From positions 1 to 5,007 of the forward strand of contig DYNG01000103.1 of assembly GCA_020721165.1 (NCBI GenBank): a stretch of 5,007 nucleotides of DNA. Reading direction: 5' to 3'. Under the pieces are notes generated by a model. That model was given only the letters and a program-made list of their open reading frames with translations, ran no database searches and was not told the origin of the DNA. Within the stretch, counting starts at the first letter, position 1. Each line of letters starts with the position of its first letter. Source of the DNA: Desulfocapsa sulfexigens. GTDB lineage: Bacteria; Desulfobacterota; Desulfobulbia; Desulfobulbales; Desulfocapsaceae. Below are positions 1 through 5,007 of this stretch, piece after piece. The position numbers and the translations under genes were made by a program.

Positions 1-689
1 CCATCATCATGTACTCCACCGACAATGGCTCCGAATCCTTCTCCTGGCCTGACGGTGGCACCACCATGTTCCGCGGCGAGAAGAACACTAACTGGGAAGG
101 CGGCTACCGCGTGCCGGCCATGATCAAATGGCCAGGGGTCATCAAGCCAGGCACCGTAAACAATGATATCTGCGCCCATGAAGATATGCTGCCCACCCTG
201 CTGGCCGCAGCCGGTGACACCACCGTCAAGGAGGATCTGCTCAAGGGCAGAAAAGCAGGGGAGATGACCTACAAGGTACATATTGATGGATACAACCTCC
301 TGCCCGCCCTCAAGGGTGAGGGCAAATGGCCGCGCAAGGAATTTATCTACTGGACTGATGACGGTAATGTTGCCGCGCTTCGTTACGAGGATTACAAGGC
401 GACCTTCCTGCGTCAGGACGCGCACGGCTTGAGCGTCTGGCAGGAGCCTTTTGTAAAGCTCCGCGCCCCGATGATCACCAACCTGCGCATGGATCCCTTT
501 GAACTCGCCCATGAGATCGGTATGGACTACGAGCGCTGGTTTGTCGAGCACATGTTTGTGATCGCGCCCGCTGCCGGCTATGTCGGTCAATGGTTGCAGA
601 GTTTCCGTGAGTTTCCGCCCCGGCAGAAACCCGGCAGCTTCAACCTCGACAATGTGATGGAGGCGGTAACCAGTGGCTCCAAGCAGTAA
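1..689 (+). CDS. Arylsulfatase, C-terminal part (5' end outside window)
   Basis: This is the 3' end of a sulfatase gene; the open frame runs off the left edge (first complete codon at 3) and ends with TAA at 687-689. The visible part resembles arylsulfatases (EC 3.1.6.1), which hydrolyse sulfate esters, usually in the periplasm or outside the cell. It opens with MYSTDNG, whose Asp-Asn pair matches the late calcium-binding pair of the family. RGEKNTNWEGGYRVP follows, and its Lys corresponds to the conserved active-site lysine before the EGGxRVP motif. WPGVIKPG, HEDMLPTLLAAAG and HIDGYNLLPAL are also typical, and the tail FPPRQKPGSFNLD is characteristic of this arylsulfatase subgroup. The formylglycine signature (CxPxR) and any signal peptide would lie upstream and cannot be checked. 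The ATG at 9 is internal, not a start. The true substrate is unknown. The reading frame is intact to the stop. Confidence 0.93.
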   Translation, partial: IIMYSTDNGSESFSWPDGGTTMFRGEKNTNWEGGYRVPAMIKWPGVIKPGTVNNDICAHEDMLPTLLAAAGDTTVKEDLLKGRKAGEMTYKVHIDGYNLLPALKGEGKWPRKEFIYWTDDGNVAALRYEDYKATFLRQDAHGLSVWQEPFVKLRAPMITNLRMDPFELAHEIGMDYERWFVEHMFVIAPAAGYVGQWLQSFREFPPRQKPGSFNLDNVMEAVTSGSKQ

Positions 690-718
690 GGTCGGATAGC
701 TGCTGACGCAGTCCTACG

Positions 719-760
719 CCAGGCCGCGCGTCCGGTTCAACCGGGGTCGCGGCCTGGATT
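719..760 (+). terminator. Strong GC-rich hairpin, probable terminator of the sulfatase gene
   Basis: A perfect 10-bp inverted repeat (CCAGGCCGCG at 719-728, CGCGGCCTGG at 748-757) encloses a second small stem, CCGG-TTCAA-CCGG (732-744), across a short internal loop. It starts 30 bp after the sulfatase stop. The tail on the plus strand, ATTTCCCC, is only weakly T-rich, and the minus-strand tail has no T-run. It is therefore a plausible but not textbook intrinsic terminator, better oriented for the sulfatase than for the converging amidase gene. Confidence 0.55.
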
Positions 761-851
761 TCCCCATACTCATTCTCTCTGGAATATGTTCATGATAAAA
801 AAGTAGATAAAAATGTGTCAGGCTTGACTTGTGGGTAATGCGGTGAAAGAA

Positions 852-1622
852 TCAGGGTTGTTCCTCAACGATCAGTGATGAGACTTTCCGTAGTAATCCC
901 ATGGTTATTTCCGTGACAATACCAGTGGCATGGTCTGGTTCGTATCGTAACTGGAAGGCCGTGACAATATCCCGCAGCGTCAACTTGACGATGTCGTTTA
1001 CGCCAATGGGTGGATTTTCAGGGTCTGACAGGTACACGAAGCCGCCATCTTTCCTGCCATAGGCATGTTCTTGAGGATATCCACAGGCTTTAAGAAGCAG
1101 TCGGATTTCATTTTTCGAGCCCACCGGTTCTGGGCGGGCATCGTATGGCCAGATCCCGATGCCCGCATCGGCCAGTAATCTCCAGGGAAAGAACCTTCCT
1201 GGATCCACTTTGCGTCGTGGAGCTATATCGGAGTGGCCGACAATGTTCCCAGGAGTAATTGCCGGATTTTCAGCAATAATTTTTCGGCAAAGCTCTATCA
1301 GGGCATCTATTTGCGCTTCTGGATAGGGATATCGGTTCCCGTTGCGATTCACAATTTCAATGCCGATTGAACGAGCGTTGACAGATGGTTGATCTCGCCA
1401 GGTGGAAAGTCCGGCATGCCAGGCGACCTGGTTGTGTGGCAGAAGGGCATAAACGACGCCATCCTCGGCCAGCACGAAGTGGGCGCTGACGCCGCCTGAT
1501 CGCAAGATCCGCAACGACTCGTCCAGATTCAGTTCTGTATAGTGCAGTACCAGGGTGTCAACAGGCTGGGTGCGGGGATGGTAGCTTGTTGACAGAATCC
1601 CGGCGTCCCTGATCGTCAGCAT
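852..1622 (-). CDS. N-acetylmuramoyl-L-alanine amidase, AmiD-like (Amidase_2 + C-terminal peptidoglycan-binding-like domain)
   Basis: This 256-aa protein is predicted to be a zinc amidase that cuts the bond between N-acetylmuramic acid and L-Ala in peptidoglycan or its turnover fragments. Residues about 1-160 form the Amidase_2 (AmpD/AmiD) domain. Zinc ligands fit His27 (VLHYTE), His130 (GHSDIAP) and Asp140 (KVDPG); Glu89 (SIGIEIVN) and Lys138 fit the catalytic pair. VAWHAGLSTWR and DPGRFFPWRLLADAGIGIWP match E. coli AmiD closely. Residues about 170-252 resemble the AmiD C-terminal peptidoglycan-binding domain (LLLKACGYP, then AFQLRYEPDHATGIVTEIT). The ATG at 1622 has a GGAGA ribosome binding site 8 nt upstream. 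Unlike E. coli AmiD there is no lipobox or hydrophobic signal peptide, so the product may be cytoplasmic like AmpD. The gene stands alone, convergent with the sulfatase and divergent from the TPR operon. Confidence 0.93.
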   Translation of the reverse strand: MLTIRDAGILSTSYHPRTQPVDTLVLHYTELNLDESLRILRSGGVSAHFVLAEDGVVYALLPHNQVAWHAGLSTWRDQPSVNARSIGIEIVNRNGNRYPYPEAQIDALIELCRKIIAENPAITPGNIVGHSDIAPRRKVDPGRFFPWRLLADAGIGIWPYDARPEPVGSKNEIRLLLKACGYPQEHAYGRKDGGFVYLSDPENPPIGVNDIVKLTLRDIVTAFQLRYEPDHATGIVTEITMGLLRKVSSLIVEEQP

Positions 1623-1897
1623 GGCCGTTGTCTCCAGTGAATGACTGACAGAAAAATATTCCGCTTTTCAAAGAAGTTTTTCTGCTACGACAATTATCCC
1701 GTTTATCGGGGTTAGAACTCGTTGTATCTCCAGCAGGTAATTTGCCTGATGCCAGCCTATCTTATTGTTTCTGCCAAGTCAATATCATGGCCCACAAGGA
1801 ACACGGCCATCCCATCTCTGTCCGCTTTTGTGAGTCGGGCATGGCCACCTGTACTTCTGTTGTTCTCCTGAGTATTTGCCCGCTGGGAATTTTCTCC

Positions 1898-1925
1898 TTG
1901 CAAGTGTGTTGAAGGTGTCTATAAT
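1898..1925 (+). promoter_or_regulatory. Predicted sigma70-type promoter of the TPR-HEAT-TPR-ribE operon
   Basis: A perfect -10 box TATAAT (1920-1925) lies 16 bp after TTGCAA (1898-1903), which matches the -35 consensus TTGACA at four of six positions. The start point would be near 1931-1933. This is the best promoter-like sequence on the plus strand between the amidase and the TPR gene. It implies a leader of about 240 nt before the ATG at 2171. The assignment is inferred from sequence only. Confidence 0.6.
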
Positions 1926-1936
1926 ATATGCGCCCT

Positions 1937-1990
1937 GGTGACTTACAGAGCGATTTCCTGTTTTTTTCAAGAAATTGTCTGCAAATCACC
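1937..1990 (+). promoter_or_regulatory. Long imperfect hairpin at the 5' end of the predicted leader RNA
   Basis: Segments 1937-1957 and 1971-1990 fold back on each other. GGTGA (1937-1941) pairs with TCACC (1986-1990), TT (1943-1944) with AA (1983-1984), CAG (1946-1948) with CTG (1979-1981), and 1950-1957 with 1971-1978 including two G-U pairs. A bulged A at 1949 and two mismatches interrupt the stem, giving 18 pairs. The apical region contains seven T residues (1961-1967). It begins only a few bases after the predicted transcription start. It is not followed by a T-run, so it is not a terminator. It could stabilise the mRNA or act as a regulatory element. I do not recognise it as a known riboswitch, and it is not a recognisable FMN element. 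Confidence 0.5.
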
Positions 1991-2089
1991 TGTCTGGTCT
2001 GTCGGGGCTAAGTTGATGGTTTTGTTGAATGTCTATTTCGTATGAACAGTGAGCCGTCGTCCAAGAACAACTGGTCTTTTTTAACTTCA

Positions 2090-2149
2090 GGAACGGCATA
2101 ATGGGCCGTAAGAAAAGGGAAAACTGACAAGTTTTTTTTGGAACGGCCC
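2090..2149 (+). promoter_or_regulatory. Nested hairpin with a repeated competing arm, just upstream of the ribosome binding site
   Basis: GGGCCGT (2103-2109) can pair perfectly with ACGGCCC (2143-2149). Inside that stem, AAAACT-GACA-AGTTTT (2120-2135) forms a second stem that G-U pairs can extend. The octamer GGAACGGC occurs twice (2090-2097 and 2140-2147). The upstream copy can therefore pair with the same GCCGT (2105-2109) in an alternative 5-bp hairpin with a 7-nt loop. The arrangement ends 11 bases before the AGAGGTGG ribosome binding site, a position where RNA structure can affect translation. It could also be chance in a low-complexity region, and no ligand or regulator can be inferred. 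Confidence 0.4.
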
Positions 2150-2170
2150 TAATTGCCAAAGAGGTGGTGT

Positions 2171-2821
2171 ATGTCAGAGCAGGTGGCGGAAGATTTGGAA
2201 GATTTGCGGGAAGATTTGCCGAAGGTGATTGATGAGTTTGAAAAAAAATGTCAGCAGAATCCCAATAATGTGATGGCTCATCACCATCTGGGGTTGGTTT
2301 ACCTGAAGGCCGGGCGGGTGGATGATGCCATCAGGATGCTGGAAAGGGCTCTGGTTATTGATCCCATGAGCGCCGAGAGCATGATTAACCTGGGGGCGAT
2401 CTATTTTGGCAAAGGAGATATGGTCCGGGCCCAGCAACTCAATGAGGAGGCGATCCGGGCCGTGCCCGAGACCGCCCAGGCCCACGCGAATATGGGCTTG
2501 ATCTGGCAGCAGCGCAACGAGCTGGATAAGGCGATTGCCGCTTATGAGAAGGCCATTCAGTATAATCCCAAGCTGGCCACGGTGTGGATGAATTTGACGG
2601 CCGTTTTGACCATGAAGGGTGAGGATGCGCGGGCCCTCAAGTCGGCCCAGAAGGGCGTCGAGCTTGATCCCGATTCGCCGCTGGCCCAGAATAATCTGGC
2701 GGTGGCCCTGTTTTTCAGTGGTGATTTCAAGGCGGCGAAACAGCACGAGGAAAAGGCGCGTGAACTTGGCTATTCGGTGGATCCCCGCTTTGTCGAGCAG
2801 CTTAAACAGAAGCTGGCTTGA
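2171..2821 (+). CDS. Tetratricopeptide repeat (TPR) protein, five repeats
   Basis: This 216-aa protein consists almost entirely of TPR helices after a short, acidic, helix-prone N-terminus (residues 1-30). Five consecutive 34-residue repeats are visible at about 32-65, 66-99, 100-133, 134-167 and 168-200. Examples are AHHHLGLVYLKAGRVDDAI with ALVIDP, and AHANMGLIWQQRNELDKAI with AIQYNP. There is no signal peptide, membrane segment or catalytic motif, so the likely role is cytoplasmic protein binding; the partner is unknown. The ATG at 2171 is chosen because GAGGTGG (2161-2167) sits just before it; a TTG at 2153 in the same frame would add six residues but lacks such a site. It is the first gene of the apparent operon, 34 bp before the HEAT-repeat gene. 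Function cannot be assigned from TPRs alone. Confidence 0.9.
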   Translation: MSEQVAEDLEDLREDLPKVIDEFEKKCQQNPNNVMAHHHLGLVYLKAGRVDDAIRMLERALVIDPMSAESMINLGAIYFGKGDMVRAQQLNEEAIRAVPETAQAHANMGLIWQQRNELDKAIAAYEKAIQYNPKLATVWMNLTAVLTMKGEDARALKSAQKGVELDPDSPLAQNNLAVALFFSGDFKAAKQHEEKARELGYSVDPRFVEQLKQKLA

Positions 2822-2855
2822 TCTCTGGCTGGTTCTCTGAGCGGAAAGGCTGACA

Positions 2856-3995
2856 ATGAGTAAACAACGAATAACAACCCCGCCCTGGTGCCCGTTTTGC
2901 GGCCAGAAGGTGGGGCGGGCAACCGATGCCATTGAACGGAAGATGCATGAGTTCAAGGTCGGGCGGTGCGGTTGTGGAGCGGTCTATAGCTGCGACCCCA
3001 CGGGGCATAACATCGGCTCCGCCATGGTCGAAACCCTGGTGCTGGCCTGTGATAACAACTGGGATTTCGCCTGGGATCTCCTGCCCGAAGATGACTATCT
3101 GACCGGACTGGTTGAGGATTATGATGAGCTGACGCATCTGGTTGTCAATACCAAAAACATGGATGGGCGACCGGTGCGGGGGGTCTTGTATTTTGTACGA
3201 CTGCATACAGCCATCAGCGAGATCTCACAGCGGGTCAAAGAGAAGAAAACGATTCAGTCCACCCAGCAGAATGCCGGAGCGGAGCCGGCGCCGCTGATTC
3301 TGGAGCCTCTGCCTGATCCCCGCCGAAAAAGAAACAAGGCGACCAAAGAAGCCGTCAGGGAGCTGGTGACCCGCACCGATATTGACGGTTTGGTGGCCCT
3401 CTGTTTTGATGATAAAAAGACCCTGCGCCTTTTGCAACGGCTCCTGTATGAGCCGGATGAGGCCCGGAGAATGCGCATCGCCTGGATTATTGGGCAGGTC
3501 TGTTCACGGGTGGCCAGTCGCGAGCCTGGTCAGGTTTCGGAGTTGCTGCATCGCCTTTTTGAGGCGTGTTCCGATTCGGCGGCGACCCCCTGGGGGATGG
3601 TGGAGACTCTGGGCGAGGTTATCGCTGGCCGACCCGATATCTTTGGCGCCTTCACCCGTCATCTTCTCAATTATATGAACGACAGTTCGACCCAGCGCCA
3701 GGTGATAGGGGCCTTGGCCAAAATTGCCAAGGGGCGGCCTGATCTTATTCGAGAGACCACCTTTTTCAATCTGTTTCATTTTCTGCATCATCCCGATCCG
3801 GCCCTGCGCGGTCTGGTGGCATTATTGATGGGCCGGATTCGAGCCACCGAGGTGGCCCTGCAACTGATGCCTCTGGTTGAGGATCTGGCCGAGCTGTCCA
3901 TCTGGGAAGAGAATGGCCAGCAGCAGACCTCTACTGTTTCATCCCTGGCCCGCGAGGCGGTGGCCAGAATTCATGAAGGAGAGCCCCCCAAATGA
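2856..3995 (+). CDS. Zinc-ribbon and HEAT-like repeat protein of unknown function
   Basis: This 379-aa protein is predicted to be soluble. The N-terminus carries a probable zinc-binding ribbon with Cys12 and Cys15 (WCPFCGQKVG) and Cys38 and Cys40 (GRCGCGAVYSCD); Cys46 lies nearby. An uncharacterised segment follows (about 50-120, including ETLVLACDNNWDFAWDLLPEDD), then a charged, Pro/Gln-rich linker (about 127-165). Residues about 165-375 are paired amphipathic helices of HEAT / PBS-lyase-like type, for example RMRIAWIIGQVCSRVA, WGMVETLGEVIAGRPDIF, RQVIGALAKIAKGRPDLI and ALRGLVALLMGRI. No lyase activity is implied; such repeats usually form binding surfaces. The ATG at 2856 follows an AAAGG-type ribosome binding site at 2845-2849. 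The stop overlaps the next start as ATGA. Between two TPR genes it probably belongs to a scaffold or assembly module. The HEAT call is by pattern; the N-terminal domain is unrecognised. Confidence 0.85.
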   Translation: MSKQRITTPPWCPFCGQKVGRATDAIERKMHEFKVGRCGCGAVYSCDPTGHNIGSAMVETLVLACDNNWDFAWDLLPEDDYLTGLVEDYDELTHLVVNTKNMDGRPVRGVLYFVRLHTAISEISQRVKEKKTIQSTQQNAGAEPAPLILEPLPDPRRKRNKATKEAVRELVTRTDIDGLVALCFDDKKTLRLLQRLLYEPDEARRMRIAWIIGQVCSRVASREPGQVSELLHRLFEACSDSAATPWGMVETLGEVIAGRPDIFGAFTRHLLNYMNDSSTQRQVIGALAKIAKGRPDLIRETTFFNLFHFLHHPDPALRGLVALLMGRIRATEVALQLMPLVEDLAELSIWEENGQQQTSTVSSLAREAVARIHEGEPPK

Positions 3996-4585
3996 GTAAC
4001 ATGCAACTGCAATCTCTTGATGCCATTGCACCAGTTGACAACAAAAAACCAACTGATCCGGCCCAGGCCCTTTACGAAGAGGGGAAAGAGTTTCTGGGGA
4101 AAAAAGAACTGGCTCAGGCAGCGGTGGCCCTGCATAATGCCCTGCTCGCCTTTGAGGAAAATGGCAATGACAATGGGGTGGCCAACGCCTCTTACCAGCT
4201 TGGTCTCGTCTGCCTGCAACGGCAGGAGTACGAAAAGGCCTTGCAGCATTACCAGCGGGCCTGGGAGATCTGTGACAAACAGGACGACCCGATGAGTCTG
4301 ACCGCCATCTCCATTCAGTTCGTTCTCGCCTATCAGGGGCTGAAAAGGTATCCCGAGGCGATCAAGATTTGTCTTGATCTGATTGACTCCTATCAGCGCA
4401 ACAATAACCCGAAAGGGACGGTGGAGACGATGGAACGGCTGGTGGCGGTGTACCTTGATGCCGGCGAGACTGCCAAGGCCGCCGATGTCTATCGAACAAT
4501 TGCCTCGATTCATAGCCGCTATAAACATAAAAATATTGCCGAGCAGTTCATGGAAAAGGCAAAAGCCCTGGAATCTGCGGCTTAA
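3992..4585 (+). CDS. Second tetratricopeptide repeat (TPR) protein
   Basis: This 197-aa protein is predicted to be cytoplasmic and built of TPR-type helix pairs after a polar N-terminus (residues 1-22). Repeats fit about 24-57 (ALYEEGKEFLGKKELAQAAV), 63-98 (ASYQLGLVCLQRQEYEKALQHY), a more diverged one at 103-136, and 143-176 (TMERLVAVYLDAGETAKAADVY), followed by a capping helix (180-195). Spacing and residues recall the longer TPR units seen in bacterial regulatory and chaperone-like TPR proteins, but no effector domain is present. The ATG at 3992 overlaps the upstream TGA in ATGA, and AAGGAG lies at 3976-3981, so translational coupling is likely. An in-frame ATG at 4001 is a less likely start. 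It ends 7 bp before ribE. The protein is not an obvious recent duplicate of the first TPR protein. Function is unknown. Confidence 0.88.
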   Translation: MSNMQLQSLDAIAPVDNKKPTDPAQALYEEGKEFLGKKELAQAAVALHNALLAFEENGNDNGVANASYQLGLVCLQRQEYEKALQHYQRAWEICDKQDDPMSLTAISIQFVLAYQGLKRYPEAIKICLDLIDSYQRNNNPKGTVETMERLVAVYLDAGETAKAADVYRTIASIHSRYKHKNIAEQFMEKAKALESAA

Positions 4586-4592
4586 GCGGGCG

Positions 4593-5007
4593 ATGTTTAC
4601 CGGAATTGTCGCGGGAACGGGTGTCTTGCGAGGCAAACGGGGGGCCGGAAGCGGGCTGGCTTTTGATCTGGAGGCCGGCTTTGATCTGGAGGCTCCGGAA
4701 GAGGGTGAATCCATTGCCATCAATGGGGTTTGCCTGACCGCCTATCATATCAATGAACGGCGTTTTACCGTTGATGTTTCCCCCGAAACCCTGAATCGTT
4801 CGACCCTGGGTGGGTTTGCCGTTGCCCGGACGGTGAATATGGAGCGGGCCCTGCGCCTTTCTGACCGGCTCGGCGGGCATATTGTCTCCGGCCATGTTGA
4901 TTGTGTGGCCACCGTGCGGGAACGACGGGCCTTGGGAGATTTTACCCTTTTTTCGTTTTCCCTGCCCAGGCAGTGGGAGCGGGATCTGGTTGAGAAGGGG
5001 GCGGGAA
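4593..5007 (+). CDS. ribE: Riboflavin synthase, alpha subunit (3' end outside window)
   Basis: The first 138 residues of riboflavin synthase (EC 2.5.1.9) are visible. The enzyme dismutates two 6,7-dimethyl-8-ribityllumazine molecules to riboflavin and a pyrimidinedione in the cytoplasm. The hallmark N-terminus MFTGIV fixes the start at 4593. The first lumazine-binding barrel shows SIAINGVCLTA (40-50), FTVDVSPETLNRSTLG (58-73) and VNMERALRLSDRLGGHIVSGHVD (81-103). The second barrel begins near residue 104 and is cut by the window edge; family members are about 200-220 aa. The gene starts 7 bp after the second TPR gene with no strong ribosome binding site, only a weak GCGGGCG, which suggests translational coupling. 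No FMN riboswitch precedes it. Other rib genes may lie downstream but cannot be seen. The symbol ribC is used for the same enzyme in some species. Confidence 0.95.
   Translation, partial: MFTGIVAGTGVLRGKRGAGSGLAFDLEAGFDLEAPEEGESIAINGVCLTAYHINERRFTVDVSPETLNRSTLGGFAVARTVNMERALRLSDRLGGHIVSGHVDCVATVRERRALGDFTLFSFSLPRQWERDLVEKGAG
4662..4693 (+). repeat. Short tandem repeat inside ribE (18-bp period)
   Basis: The 14-mer TTTGATCTGGAGGC occurs at 4662-4675 and again at 4680-4693, exactly 18 bp (six codons) apart, so the protein reads FDLEA twice (residues 24-28 and 30-34). The frame is kept. The distance from MFTGIV to NGVCLT is normal for the family, so the repeat does not visibly lengthen the domain. 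Confidence 0.85.

Larger units (their letters stand above)
1623..2170. other. 548-bp intergenic region without a convincing gene
   Basis: This gap separates the divergent amidase and TPR operons. Its right half carries the operon promoter and a structured leader, described separately. Its left half (about 1640-1890) has lower GC than the genes. It holds a 6-bp hairpin with a TTTAT loop at 1696-1712 and three copies of the complementary hexamers ATGGCC/GGCCAT (1787-1792, 1805-1810, 1841-1846). I found no clear promoter for the amidase gene. A minus-strand GATAAT at about 1691-1696 has no good -35 element. Small open frames here lack ribosome binding sites and recognisable motifs. Confidence 0.6.

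Noticed and set aside
817..828. GTCA-GGCT-TGAC hairpin followed on the minus strand by T-rich sequence, as an amidase terminator
   Set aside because: The stem is only 4 bp, too weak to call a terminator, although the T-rich tail is suggestive.
824..852. TTGACT and AAGAAT with 17-bp spacing as a plus-strand promoter
   Set aside because: The -10 match is poor and transcription would run only antisense into the amidase gene.
911..969. 11-bp direct repeat CCGTGACAATA (911-921 and 959-969)
   Set aside because: It lies inside the amidase gene and encodes IVT twice; a coincidence is enough to explain it.
1787..1912. Plus-strand small open frame of 41 codons starting at ATG 1787
   Set aside because: No ribosome binding site, no recognisable motif, and it runs into the predicted promoter.
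1762..1989. 75- and 61-codon minus-strand open frames in the intergenic region
   Set aside because: They run across the promoter and the 5' hairpin, overlap each other in different frames, and show no ribosome binding site or protein family features.
1931..2085. A 6S RNA, SRP RNA or other known small RNA after the strong promoter, ending at the T-run near 2075
   Set aside because: I could not build the 6S closing stem or find SRP or RNase P signature sequences, and no stable hairpin precedes the T-run.
2174..2956. 260-codon open frame on the minus strand opposite the first TPR gene
   Set aside because: It is a shadow of the TPR gene, which has clear repeats and a ribosome binding site. The antisense translation has no recognisable domain.
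3971..4723. 250-codon open frame on the minus strand opposite the second TPR gene and ribE
   Set aside because: It spans two well-supported plus-strand genes, including MFTGIV of ribE, and its composition is typical of antisense translation.

Overview
The window looks like a bacterial chromosome segment, most likely from a Gram-negative member of the deltaproteobacterial / Desulfobacterota lineage. That assignment is an impression from protein style: an AmiD-like amidase, and TPR and HEAT-repeat proteins beside a riboflavin synthase gene. No phylogenetic marker in the window proves it. GC content is moderate, higher in the genes and lower in the 1623-2170 intergenic region. I see no tRNA, rRNA, CRISPR array, transposase or phage gene.

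Left part (1-1622): the 3' end of an arylsulfatase gene runs rightward off the left edge and stops at 689. It faces an AmiD-like N-acetylmuramoyl-L-alanine amidase gene on the minus strand (852-1622). The 162-bp convergent gap holds a strong GC-rich inverted repeat (719-757), probably the sulfatase terminator.

Middle (1623-2170): a 548-bp gap separates the amidase from the rightward genes. I find no convincing gene in it. It contains a good sigma70-type promoter with a perfect TATAAT (1898-1925). The inferred leader is about 240 nt long. It has a long imperfect hairpin at its 5' end, a second, nested hairpin just before the ribosome binding site, and elements that could pair in alternative ways. 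This is the best candidate regulatory RNA in the window.

Right part (2171-5007): four closely packed plus-strand genes look like one operon. They are a five-repeat TPR protein (2171-2821), a 379-aa zinc-ribbon plus HEAT-like repeat protein (2856-3995), a second TPR protein (3992-4585, ATGA overlap with the gene before) and riboflavin synthase ribE (4593 onward, cut by the right edge). The first three encode predicted soluble helical-repeat scaffold proteins with no catalytic signature, so they probably bind other proteins. Their tight linkage to ribE suggests co-expression with flavin synthesis, but it does not prove a shared function.
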